A DNA stretch of 15,058 bases from Clostridia bacterium (GCA_017520365.1 JAFXFQ010000045.1:1-15058); one strand, 5' to 3'; counted from the stretch's first letter, positions 7,701 to 14,774 are shown. Made by a program: numbers and translations. The notes: generated by a model not told the origin, from the letters alone.

Positions 7701-10700
7701 TATCTTGCAGCCAATATTTACAATTCCAACGGCTACCGCACCTCCAACAGTTCAAACCGTATCACATATACGACCGCAGGCGAATGGATCCGCCTGCAGG
7801 TATCCGTCACGGTAGTATCGGGAGATACGAAGATCCGCGCAGGCGTATATTTCCCCTCAGATACATTCGGCACAGTATACGTTGATGACATACAGCTTGA
7901 GCATAACGTTTCCGGAGGAGCGGGAAGCTTCAACCAACTGAACAACGCATCTCTTTCGAGCTCTCTCAGCGGTTGGCAGTATTCCGACGGGTTCAGTACG
8001 TCTTACAAGGACGGCACCGCGCCCTCAGGCTTGAAATACGTCGCCTCCGTTGCGGGAGACCCCTCCGCAGTCAAGATCCTGAAGCAGACCGTGAATATCA
8101 GCGGAGCCGAAAACGACGTGTTTATCGCGGGTGCATGGGCAAAAGCAAACTCCGTGCCCGTAGAAAGACTCATGAGCTCATCCGAAAGCGGATACGAGCA
8201 CAAAAAGGGCCGCCCCGAGTTCGGCCTTCACGTCACCTTCTATAACGGAGATACCAAGGTGGGCGACACCTTTGAAGTGCAGTTCAACGGAGGATGCGAG
8301 GGCTGGCAATTCATCACCGACAAGATAATTGCCCCCGGCAATTATACCAAGATAGAATACGCCTTCGTATATGCCTACAACACGGGAAGTGCCTCCGTTG
8401 CAACCCCCTTCCTGTATAAGGAAAACTACGGCCAAAGCTACGTTTACGACGAAAACGGAAACGTTGTCTCCTCCACGGATGCGGCAGAAACTGAGGCTAA
8501 GTTTGCATATCAGGACGATGCCCTCACACAGAGCGTTTCTCCCACGGGCAGCCGTTATATGTATGCATACAGCGACACCACGCATAACATGCAGTATGCA
8601 GTTTCCAACTCCGGTCAAAAGATCAGCTTTGCATACAACGGCTCCGGAGATGCCACCTCCATGCTGATAAACGACGTGGAGTATATCCCGGCCCTTGAAA
8701 GAACGTCGGGCGAGCAGGTAAACTGCTATATCGTAAACGCAAAGAACGGCCGCGTTCTTGAACCTAACGAGCTTAGCGCGCAGAGCACCGTTTATGCAAA
8801 AAGCTTTGGGTATACTTCAGCGCAAATGTGGCAATTGAAGTACCTTTCCGGCTACGTTTATTCCGTCAGAAGCCTGAGCGATACGTCTCTCGGCCTTTCC
8901 GTATCCGCAAGCGGCGGTGTCAAGATCGACACGGTAACGTATAACTCCTCGTACGTCCCCAACGTGCCCTTCAAGCTTGCGTTCTACCCCAACGGCGACG
9001 GCACCTTCCGAATCGCAACGGGACAGAGCGGATATGAAGAATATCTCTGTCAGACGGATAACCTCCACTATTCGGGCAGTAACAGCTATACCGTAACGGC
9101 AGGTGAATATGATGAGAACGACCCCGCCTTCAAGTGGTATATCGTCAGCACCGCAAGCGGCGCAGACAAAATGAAGACCACCGCCGACTACGGCGCCGAC
9201 GGTCTGAGACTTATCTCCACCACAGATGCCGCAGGCAACAGCATATCCTACACCTACAACCAAAGAGGCCTCGTTGCCACCGCCACCGACCCCAATGGCG
9301 TTGTGACCTATTATACCTACGACGCAATGGGCCGCACCGTGAAGGTGGAAAGCGAGGATGCAGTTGCGGAGTATACCTACGAGAACGACCTTCTCAAGAC
9401 TATCTCCGTTAACGGCGGAGCCTTGAAATACACCTTTGAGTATGACGCCTTCGGCAGAAGAACTGCTGTCAAGGCAGGCAAGGGCACAAGCTTTGCTACC
9501 CTTGCCACCTACAGCTATGACGGTCAGCTTCTCACAAAGCAGACCTACGGCGACGCGAACTCTAATATCTACGTCACCTTTGAGTACGACAGCCTTGACA
9601 GGATAGTAAAGAAGATATACAACGGCGACAGCACAAAGTATATCCAGTATCTCTACGACCCCTGCGGCAACCTCTGCGGCGTATTTGACCGCATCATCGG
9701 TCAGAGAACGGTGTATGAATACGACCTTGCAAGCCGCATTAACGGCGTTGGAGTCTACGACCAAAACGGCGTGATGCAGGCCCATCAATCCGTAAAGTAT
9801 ACGGACGGCAAGGGCACAGTTGAGATCATCACTCAGTCCCTTTTCGATGAAAACGGCGACAGGCTGAAAACTCTCCTTTATGAGTATACCTACGGTGATG
9901 CATCAAAGGGCGAGATGCCCGATGCACTCTATAAGGTCACCATGGGCAGCCGCACCTTCACCTATACCTATGACGATCTGGGCAGAGTAACGGGCAGAAC
10001 GGTCAATCTCACGGAAAGAACTGCCGCTGAGAGCTATACCTACAAGCAGAGAGCGGACGATACCACCTTCACAACTCCTCTTGTCCACTCAATGACCGAC
10101 TTTGCAGGCACGACCCATACCTATACCTATGATGCTAACGGAAATATCACAAAAGAGGTCGTAGGAAATAAGACCATAGAGTACGTATATGACAAACATA
10201 ACAGACTGATCGAATATTACGATCAGGTGTCAAATAAGTCGGGCAAGCTGACCTATGATCCGAGGGGCAATATCCTCAAGCACATAAGCGGCCCGTATAA
10301 GGCAAAAACTCAGATCACTCAGGCGGATTGGGACAGCTATACCAAGGTGACCTACTCTTACGGTCACGGTTCTTTGGCCGATGCAATGACCGCCTATAAC
10401 GACACCGTCATCACCTATGATACCATCGGCAATCCCTTGAACTGGATAAACGGCGAAACTCTCACGTGGCAGTACGGACGTCAGCTTGCAAGCGTTGGCG
10501 GCTATAGCTATACCTACAACGCCGACGGCCTGAGAATCACAAAAACAGGCGGCGGTAAGACTACAAAGTATTACGTCATAGACGGTCAGTACGTTGGTGA
10601 GCTTACCAACGTTAACGGCACGGAATATCTCATTTCCTACTTCTACGACGAAAACGGCTCCGTTGCAGGTATTTACGTTAATAATTCCGTATACTATTTT

Positions 10701-11567
10701 GTAAAGAATATTCAGGGCGACGTTGTAGCCATCCTTGACTACACGGGAGCTGTGGTTGCAAAGTACGTTTACGATGCTTGGGGCAATATCATTGACGTGA
10801 CCTACGCCGACGGCAGCACCATAACCTCCGCAACCCACGTGGCACACCTCAACCCCTTCCGCTACAGAGGTTATATGTACGACGAGGAGACGGGGTTCTA
10901 TTACCTCCGCTCACGCTACTACGACCCCGAGGTCGGCAGATTCCTTAACGCGGATGGACTTGTATCTACGGGCCGGGGAATTGATGGATTCAATATGTTC
11001 GCGTATTGTAATAATAATCCGGTGATGTTCGTTGATCCCAATGGGGATTTCTCCGGTGCTTTTTCAGTCGCGTTTGGTCCTCTTAGATATCCAATGTTTA
11101 TAGAATATGTATATGAAATCACAAAAAAACTATCTGCAAGAGTAATGCCAATTGAAGGCGGAACTTTCAAGGATGATTATCCGGATTATGAGAATAGTGA
11201 TGAGTTTCATGGTGCAAGAGACATAGAAGCTCCAATAGGTACTCCTGTGCATGCAGCATTCACCGGCACAGTTATTGAGTGCGAAGAGCACAAATCCTAT
11301 GGTAAAAATGTAGTTATTAAGTCAATAATAGATGGACAAGAGTACATTACCGTATATGCCCACCTACAAGAAGAAACTTATATTGACTGGGATGTTGGAA
11401 CTGTAATTATTGCGGGAGATACTATTGGTTATGTTGGAATGACCGGCAAGACTGACGGACCGCATCTTCATTTTGAAATGAGAGAATTTCCTTTTTACTG
11501 GGGATCACGTGGCGAAGACGATTACGATGGTTACCATGTTGATCCGTTTGATTTCTTTAGGGGGTAA
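4701..11567 (+). CDS. Secreted WapA-like RHS/YD-repeat polymorphic toxin with M23 peptidase tip
   Basis: This 2288-residue exported protein looks like a contact-dependent toxin carrier. It has a signal peptide (about 1-35), a conserved N-terminal region of clostridial RHS proteins (about 40-350), a DNRLRE-type domain (about 352-549), an RHS N-terminal region (about 553-900), two carbohydrate-binding-like modules (about 918-1066 and 1076-1237) and a ricin-like module with QMWQL (about 1339-1483). YD repeats follow (about 1490-2050), then the RHS core RYRGYMYDEETGFYYL...RFLNAD (2054-2085) and the DPNG motif (2112-2115). The tip is an M23 peptidase with HxxxD (H2170, D2174), YAHL (H2221) and HLHFE (H2255, H2257), so its catalytic set is complete and it should cut peptidoglycan cross-bridges. 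The start has AAGGAGG seven bases upstream. No LPXTG anchor is seen. The tip is AT-richer than the body. Domain limits are approximate. Confidence 0.9.
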   Translation: MKKSLSLLAAVLCIAVLIQSIPLAVIAGMIGSEAEALEAITGETVVSDALPGEAAGNYPFILGEMIDERTPDTKVFRMSDGSYTAAVYPTQVHYEENGVMKEIDYRFEETTVDGERYFETKAGPVSLRVPETIGEDSKVVFSSGDNSISFTLSAVEEIKAETFEASVDSERLALLSETVLAEVLTDEKFEEIYSKEKSGAKVLDIELSDAVAEHSSLMMAAPGAASFVKYDSIMNGIDLNYSISGTVLKEEIVLNRRSSALKNFSFTLDTGALVPVLNEDSSVSLVDCEGTEQLKIAAPFMFDSIGAESTDITVTLTDNGDGTYTYKLSPDKKWLASAARVYPITIDPPVTDSSFYTVKDTTGVFASSIGNLGNTGELNYLKVGNRYDSATGATPEVQAMLYSQLPSALTATTGIVHAYLYLYSFTGGFSTCASDMQIDAYMITSDWNTSDVMENSPIALGDNGRADYSNVLDYIYYNDSSLENDVYRFEITEAAQKWLDGTSTNYGIALRGAGLGNSESYARFFDSTNVGQTDQNGNALCPRFVYVYRDSKGIEDYWSFTSMEAGRSGVVAVNNYNGNLVSVQDVVSSTGNNMPVSVSLIYSVNSMDNGTAGMGSWRTNYHMKISACNLSFEIPGAEAVNYRYCFIDSDGTRHYLKEEGNEHRDEDGLGLTLTTADGAVTGYYYKIETKGHTEYQFDFYGRLIKITDPNGNYNRVVYEEGSGSDSSKNRIVRIEEGSKMSTATRNTAFTLDSASGDITVRSPEGNFAVLDFMSSTNRTLNGIIYEDNISTSFTYTLLGGAYYLSRVNDGRGHQTNIHYINGPSKRVIALQWGTSGSILEQYVFNYSHNSTKIMDVEGRYTTLQFNGYGHTVGIVDHTSSIGQSYEFGAPGGTGVDEGKENKLLLTSKTVYASENRITNGGINTSSDVNGFAVANSATGITKGFESGHSNTGAGSMKLTKADTCTSDRYVYQDVTGLTTGIYTLSAYINTKGVSLDGKGTYLAANIYNSNGYRTSNSSNRITYTTAGEWIRLQVSVTVVSGDTKIRAGVYFPSDTFGTVYVDDIQLEHNVSGGAGSFNQLNNASLSSSLSGWQYSDGFSTSYKDGTAPSGLKYVASVAGDPSAVKILKQTVNISGAENDVFIAGAWAKANSVPVERLMSSSESGYEHKKGRPEFGLHVTFYNGDTKVGDTFEVQFNGGCEGWQFITDKIIAPGNYTKIEYAFVYAYNTGSASVATPFLYKENYGQSYVYDENGNVVSSTDAAETEAKFAYQDDALTQSVSPTGSRYMYAYSDTTHNMQYAVSNSGQKISFAYNGSGDATSMLINDVEYIPALERTSGEQVNCYIVNAKNGRVLEPNELSAQSTVYAKSFGYTSAQMWQLKYLSGYVYSVRSLSDTSLGLSVSASGGVKIDTVTYNSSYVPNVPFKLAFYPNGDGTFRIATGQSGYEEYLCQTDNLHYSGSNSYTVTAGEYDENDPAFKWYIVSTASGADKMKTTADYGADGLRLISTTDAAGNSISYTYNQRGLVATATDPNGVVTYYTYDAMGRTVKVESEDAVAEYTYENDLLKTISVNGGALKYTFEYDAFGRRTAVKAGKGTSFATLATYSYDGQLLTKQTYGDANSNIYVTFEYDSLDRIVKKIYNGDSTKYIQYLYDPCGNLCGVFDRIIGQRTVYEYDLASRINGVGVYDQNGVMQAHQSVKYTDGKGTVEIITQSLFDENGDRLKTLLYEYTYGDASKGEMPDALYKVTMGSRTFTYTYDDLGRVTGRTVNLTERTAAESYTYKQRADDTTFTTPLVHSMTDFAGTTHTYTYDANGNITKEVVGNKTIEYVYDKHNRLIEYYDQVSNKSGKLTYDPRGNILKHISGPYKAKTQITQADWDSYTKVTYSYGHGSLADAMTAYNDTVITYDTIGNPLNWINGETLTWQYGRQLASVGGYSYTYNADGLRITKTGGGKTTKYYVIDGQYVGELTNVNGTEYLISYFYDENGSVAGIYVNNSVYYFVKNIQGDVVAILDYTGAVVAKYVYDAWGNIIDVTYADGSTITSATHVAHLNPFRYRGYMYDEETGFYYLRSRYYDPEVGRFLNADGLVSTGRGIDGFNMFAYCNNNPVMFVDPNGDFSGAFSVAFGPLRYPMFIEYVYEITKKLSARVMPIEGGTFKDDYPDYENSDEFHGARDIEAPIGTPVHAAFTGTVIECEEHKSYGKNVVIKSIIDGQEYITVYAHLQEETYIDWDVGTVIIAGDTIGYVGMTGKTDGPHLHFEMREFPFYWGSRGEDDYDGYHVDPFDFFRG
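10776..11023 (+). repeat. RHS core, expressed copy of a 3.2-kb-spaced direct repeat
   Basis: This is the 3' part of the RHS gene from AWGN (residue 2026) to NNNPV. It aligns without gaps to 13987-14234 at a constant offset of 3211 bases. I counted 23 differences over the first 180 bases and only one amino-acid change (I to V). The last 33 bases (10991-11023) are identical in both copies. Similarity stops where the two variable tips begin. Confidence 0.93.
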
Positions 11568-11572
11568 ATATT

Positions 11573-12679
11573 ATGGCAAAAAAATTAATATGTGTAATGA
11601 TAGTTCTAATGATTCTTCTTTCATCATGTACGGGAAACTCAGGTCAAGATCAAAAGCAGCCTGACACATCTGACATAACAAACGACAGTTCAAAAGCTGA
11701 AGCTGAATCAGAACAGGAAACAGAACCGGTCCCGGAGACCGCTGAGCCTGACCTCGCTCCTCCTACACCCGTGGGCGACGAGCCATATATGCTCAGTGAT
11801 ATACTTATGCTGAAAATCACTAAAAATTATATCTCCACCTGCTCTTATGAATTTGAAAAAGGCGACACGGTTCCATTTGAAGAGATCATAAACTACTACA
11901 CCTTTGACGGATGCTTCAGCTTTGACGAGAGAACGCTTTCTGAGGTAGCAATACAGTATTACGATGAAGATACAATGGACTTTTCAATCCCGTCCGAAAT
12001 AGTACATGATTTTCTGACTAAAAGGTTCAACACAGTGCCCAACCCCGAAGCCACAGACTGCTACAACGCAGAAACAGATTGCTATGAGTTCTCCCGACAC
12101 TTGGGATCATTTAATTTCGATGCTAAAATTTATAAGAAAAATTACATCGAAAAAAATATATACGAATTTTCCGTTGATCTGACGTATTCCCTTGATCCCA
12201 CAGCCTCACGCGGATGGTATTGTACCTTCACCGTTGAATTGAACGAGAACGGCTATACATACTTGTCCTTTGAACAATCCGAGAAAACCGGGTTTATTCC
12301 TTCCGACAAAGTTGATCCGCCCGACAATTGTCGGTTGATCGTCAACGGCAAAGAGATTCCCTCGGGTAATTTTGTGCGCCTTATAACTGAGTACGAGAGC
12401 GCAGAGCTCCCTCTGATAACAATTATGAGAGAATTAGGTGCTCAGGTGACGTGGAAGGATGACACTACAGTAACATTTACCCACGGCGATGACGTCTATG
12501 AGATGGATATATCCAAACCTGATTTTGGACTTCCCCGCCCGCCGGGAGCAACCTACTATTTCAGAGCTGTCGTCACGGGAGAGGTTGTGATTGACGATGC
12601 TTCCGCAAGAGGCCTTATAGCCTGGATGGGGGCTCAGATCAAAATAGATGTTGACGAGATGGTAATTGAAATAGCTTAG
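11573..12679 (+). CDS. Lipoprotein with copper-amine-oxidase-N-like (stalk) domain; candidate immunity to the M23 tip
   Basis: This 368-residue protein begins with a lipoprotein signal ending LLSSC (Cys19), so it should sit on the outer face of the membrane. An acidic, low-complexity linker (about 20-65) is followed by an unrecognised domain (about 70-250). The C-terminal part (about 253-368) resembles the copper amine oxidase N-terminal-like domain common in Firmicute surface proteins: CRLIVNGKEI, then LPLITIMRELGAQVTWKDD and a HGDDVYEMDI strand. The ATG is five bases after the RHS stop, and its AGGGGG site lies inside the RHS 3' end, so the two are co-transcribed and probably coupled. The position directly after the toxin tip is where immunity genes sit, and an outer-surface protein could protect against a peptidoglycan hydrolase. 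That role is inference; it could also be an accessory wall protein. Confidence 0.75.
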   Translation: MAKKLICVMIVLMILLSSCTGNSGQDQKQPDTSDITNDSSKAEAESEQETEPVPETAEPDLAPPTPVGDEPYMLSDILMLKITKNYISTCSYEFEKGDTVPFEEIINYYTFDGCFSFDERTLSEVAIQYYDEDTMDFSIPSEIVHDFLTKRFNTVPNPEATDCYNAETDCYEFSRHLGSFNFDAKIYKKNYIEKNIYEFSVDLTYSLDPTASRGWYCTFTVELNENGYTYLSFEQSEKTGFIPSDKVDPPDNCRLIVNGKEIPSGNFVRLITEYESAELPLITIMRELGAQVTWKDDTTVTFTHGDDVYEMDISKPDFGLPRPPGATYYFRAVVTGEVVIDDASARGLIAWMGAQIKIDVDEMVIEIA

Positions 12680-12695
12680 TGAGGACTGCACAACA

Positions 12696-12767
12696 GGGAC
12701 CGGTTCCTTTTCTTCCCGCAAAATAGATTCATAACTGACAAAGGGCGGCGGTGCGCCGCCACCCTTT
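12696..12767. repeat. Intergenic element, copy A, with GC-rich hairpin
   Basis: It begins GGGACCGGTTCC and ends in a strong hairpin: GGCGGCG, loop GTG, CGCCGCC (12744-12760), flanked by AAAGG and CCCTTT. It matches copy B downstream of lipoprotein 2 at 35 of 41 bases without gaps (12710-12750 against 13912-13952). No T run follows, so it is not a classic terminator, although the stem may stop or stabilise transcripts. It immediately follows the lipoprotein 1 gene. Confidence 0.8.
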
Positions 12768-12770
12768 CCC

Positions 12771-12875
12771 TAAATTGCTCAGTTCAACGGCGTGTGCGAG
12801 CCTTGATATTGAAGAACGTTATAATGCATACCGAGTAAACGATACCCTGTTTTATTGAAACTAACGAGGTGTATT
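12771..12875 (+). other. Spacer before lipoprotein 2, possible remnant of an older tip
   Basis: No full gene is visible. One frame stays open and ends LDIEERYNAYRVNDTLFY at a TGA (12856-12858), 17 bases before the lipoprotein 2 ATG. That spacing resembles the tip-to-immunity spacing elsewhere in this locus, so the stretch could be the eroded 3' end of a lost tip. A TATAAT at 12820 has no -35 box at the right distance. The evidence is weak. Confidence 0.2.
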
Positions 12876-13895
12876 ATGAAAAAATCAGTGCTGATTATAT
12901 TATTCATTGCTATAATAATATCTGCTTTGGCCTGCTCCCCACAGAAGCAAGCAGAAAATAACAATACCGCCACCGACAGCAACATAACCACAACACAAGG
13001 CCCCGAGTCATCGCAAAACACAGACAGCATAGAAGCGGAAGACGATAAAGAGTTGGATGACGATGCTTCCGTAATCACCACAATTGACGAATTAAAACTT
13101 GCAGCTCAAAATGCTTACATTTCCGAAAAAGGTCATTATAATGCTATAGCGGCGTTTATTGAGGGAAACACAGATTTTCTCGCAAGCTACTGCAATGTGG
13201 ATCTGTCATTGCTTTCGGGATTTGAAACTGTAAAAATCTCTGATTTTAAAATACAAAGGGCAGACAAGCCAACATTTTCCCTTGATTTCAGCTTTACTGT
13301 ATGTGAAAGTGACTATCCTGCTTTCCCTGTGGGAACTTATAATTATTTCATTGATAATGCTCCCGTGAGCTGGCACTCATATGATGATGCAATATTTAGC
13401 GAAAAGCACGCCCGACTTGCAGTCATCATGAACATTATCCCTTCCGCCGTAATGGGATTTGAAGATTCAGCCCCAACACTATACGAGGAAAGGTTTGAAA
13501 TTTTCGCTCCTTACTTCATTATGCAGATGGAGAATGTCCTTACAGGAACGGGAACCACCCAAGAGATGTTAACACAGAGAGTGGAGGAGTTCTTCGGTAT
13601 TAAGGATTTTGTGCCCGATGAAAAGTATTTCGAGATAGTTGACGGTATATACAGCCTAACAGATAGCGTAAAACAGTTTGGTGTTGGCGTTGTTCACAGA
13701 ATCGTTGATATTCATGAAGTATCGGACAATTTGGTAGAAGTGGATGTTTGCTTTTTTGCTGATTCAGCGACGCTGTGCCTGACTCACAAAATCACATATA
13801 CATTTGAAATTGGCGATTTTACTTACGGTTACAGGCTGGTGAGCGCAACCGTTGCCGAGGACTACGGCAATGAACCCATGCGTTTTAATGGATAA
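12876..13895 (+). CDS. Lipoprotein of unknown family, possible orphan immunity gene
   Basis: The product is 339 residues with a lipoprotein signal peptide ending SALAC (Cys20). An acidic, Ser/Thr/Asn/Gln-rich linker (about 21-70) leads to an unrecognised extracellular domain rich in aromatic and acidic residues. I recognise no named family and no catalytic motif. ATG 12876 is chosen over an upstream TTG at 12855 because a GAGG site lies six bases before it and the lipobox is then well placed. The layout (signal, acidic linker, globular domain) parallels lipoprotein 1, but I see no clear sequence similarity between them. The gene is bracketed by the two intergenic element copies, as if it were a separate module. 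An immunity role for a lost toxin tip is a guess from position. Confidence 0.7.
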   Translation: MKKSVLIILFIAIIISALACSPQKQAENNNTATDSNITTTQGPESSQNTDSIEAEDDKELDDDASVITTIDELKLAAQNAYISEKGHYNAIAAFIEGNTDFLASYCNVDLSLLSGFETVKISDFKIQRADKPTFSLDFSFTVCESDYPAFPVGTYNYFIDNAPVSWHSYDDAIFSEKHARLAVIMNIIPSAVMGFEDSAPTLYEERFEIFAPYFIMQMENVLTGTGTTQEMLTQRVEEFFGIKDFVPDEKYFEIVDGIYSLTDSVKQFGVGVVHRIVDIHEVSDNLVEVDVCFFADSATLCLTHKITYTFEIGDFTYGYRLVSATVAEDYGNEPMRFNG

Positions 13896-13901
13896 CAAGA
13901 C

Positions 13902-13968
13902 GGGGACGTTTTCCTTCCCTCAAAACAGATGAATAACAGACAAAGGGCGGCGCACGCCGCCGCCCTGA
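13902..13968. repeat. Intergenic element, copy B, with GC-rich hairpin
   Basis: It begins GGGGACGTTTTCC and carries the same GACAAAGGGCGGCG block and hairpin as copy A; here the stem GGGCGGC (13945-13951) pairs with GCCGCCC (13959-13965). The loop differs but both stems are kept. It starts a few bases past the lipoprotein 2 stop and ends about 20 bases before the displaced RHS core begins. Confidence 0.8.
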
Positions 13969-13986
13969 CTTAAAAACACATAAGTT

Positions 13987-14234
13987 GCGTGGGGCAACGT
14001 TATTGACGTGACCTACGCCGACGGAAGTACTATCACCTCCGCTACTCACGTGGCACACCTCAACCCCTTCCGCTACAGAGGTTACATGTACGACGAGGAG
14101 ACGGGATTTTACTATCTCCGCAGCCGTTACTACGACCCAGAGGTTGGCAGGTTCCTTAATGCGGATGCGCTTGTTTCGACAGATACAGGCCTCATGGGTT
14201 ACAATATGTTCGCGTATTGTAATAATAATCCGGT
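13987..14234 (+). repeat. RHS core, displaced copy of the direct repeat
   Basis: This is a gapless match to the 3' end of the RHS gene, starting at AWGN right after an in-frame TAA (13981-13983) and ending at NNNPV. Over the 60 core codons one residue differs while 22 of 60 codons carry silent or conservative changes. The last 33 bases (14202-14234) are identical to the expressed copy. The abrupt left edge at a stop codon suggests a displaced fragment rather than the remains of a whole second gene. Confidence 0.93.
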
Positions 14235-14754
14235 TAAATATGCAGATTCTTCCGGTTTAATTCCGATTATAATCGTACCGAATGCTGATATGTACAATGA
14301 ATATATTAAAACGGGAAAAGAGTCTGTTGCGGATGAAACCATTGGTGTTGATTACGACGAAATATATGGAACTTCATATATATGTAATGACGATGGAACT
14401 GTAAGGATAGAAAACTCATACAGAATTACAAATATCTTTACAATGTACAATTACATAAACTCTCATCGAGGTAATGAGATTATGGGGACTACTACTGGTG
14501 TCGTCTTCGAATGGGCACTTCATAATTTGGCCTATAGTATCGCTGAAATAATTACTCATCTGGATGTACCAGATTCATTATTAAAAGGTGCAGAAAAAGT
14601 TATGGAAAGGAGCGGAAATTTAGATATAGGTAGAACAATCTACGATGATGACCACGGAATTCCTACAAATATAATGTTAAACTGGTATCGTTTGTTTTTC
14701 CCCATCTCATCTGTCATAGATTATTTTATATATTGTGATAGAGAACAGAAATAA
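14008..14754 (+). CDS. Orphan RHS core fused to an alternative C-terminal tip
   Basis: From a GTG at 14008 this reads 248 residues. The first 53 are RHS core (RYRGYMYDEETGFYYL to RFLNAD, 22-53), followed by NNNPVKYADSSG (72-83), in which the usual DPxG is DSSG. The remaining 165 residues are a tip I cannot name, unrelated to the M23 tip. It shows TTGVVFEWALHNLAY (162-176) and DIGRTIYDDDHG (206-217), whose His and Asp residues are possible active-site candidates. The GTG is simply a core valine codon, no ribosome binding site precedes it, and the frame is closed upstream by TAA. It is therefore probably not translated here and serves as a silent cassette. In frame with the big gene it would give a 2280-residue protein. 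The tip is AT-rich. A membrane-protein gene follows after 20 bases. Confidence 0.8.
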   Translation: MTYADGSTITSATHVAHLNPFRYRGYMYDEETGFYYLRSRYYDPEVGRFLNADALVSTDTGLMGYNMFAYCNNNPVKYADSSGLIPIIIVPNADMYNEYIKTGKESVADETIGVDYDEIYGTSYICNDDGTVRIENSYRITNIFTMYNYINSHRGNEIMGTTTGVVFEWALHNLAYSIAEIITHLDVPDSLLKGAEKVMERSGNLDIGRTIYDDDHGIPTNIMLNWYRLFFPISSVIDYFIYCDREQK

Positions 14755-14774
14755 TCAGAACGGAGGAATTAATA

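Noticed and set aside
8817..9788. Antisense open frame of 323 codons within the RHS gene, and similar ones at 8178-8618 and 10230-10847
   Set aside because: Their translations are rich in Val, Gly, Ala and Cys with no family features, they lack ribosome binding sites, and they are explained by the codon bias of the YD-repeat gene on the other strand.
9190..10850. YD repeats considered as possible DNA-level tandem repeats or CRISPR-like units
   Set aside because: The units vary in length and sequence; similarity is at the protein level only, as expected for YD repeats. No CRISPR array, tRNA or rRNA was seen in the window.
12740..12767. GC hairpins after the lipoprotein genes as classic intrinsic terminators
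   Set aside because: Neither copy has a following T run in the plus direction, so they are listed as repeat elements with a possible RNA role.
12782..12802. An 18 of 21 base match between the spacer before lipoprotein 2 and 8280-8300 in the second carbohydrate-binding-like module
   Set aside because: It is too short, does not continue on either side, and could arise by chance in a window of this size.
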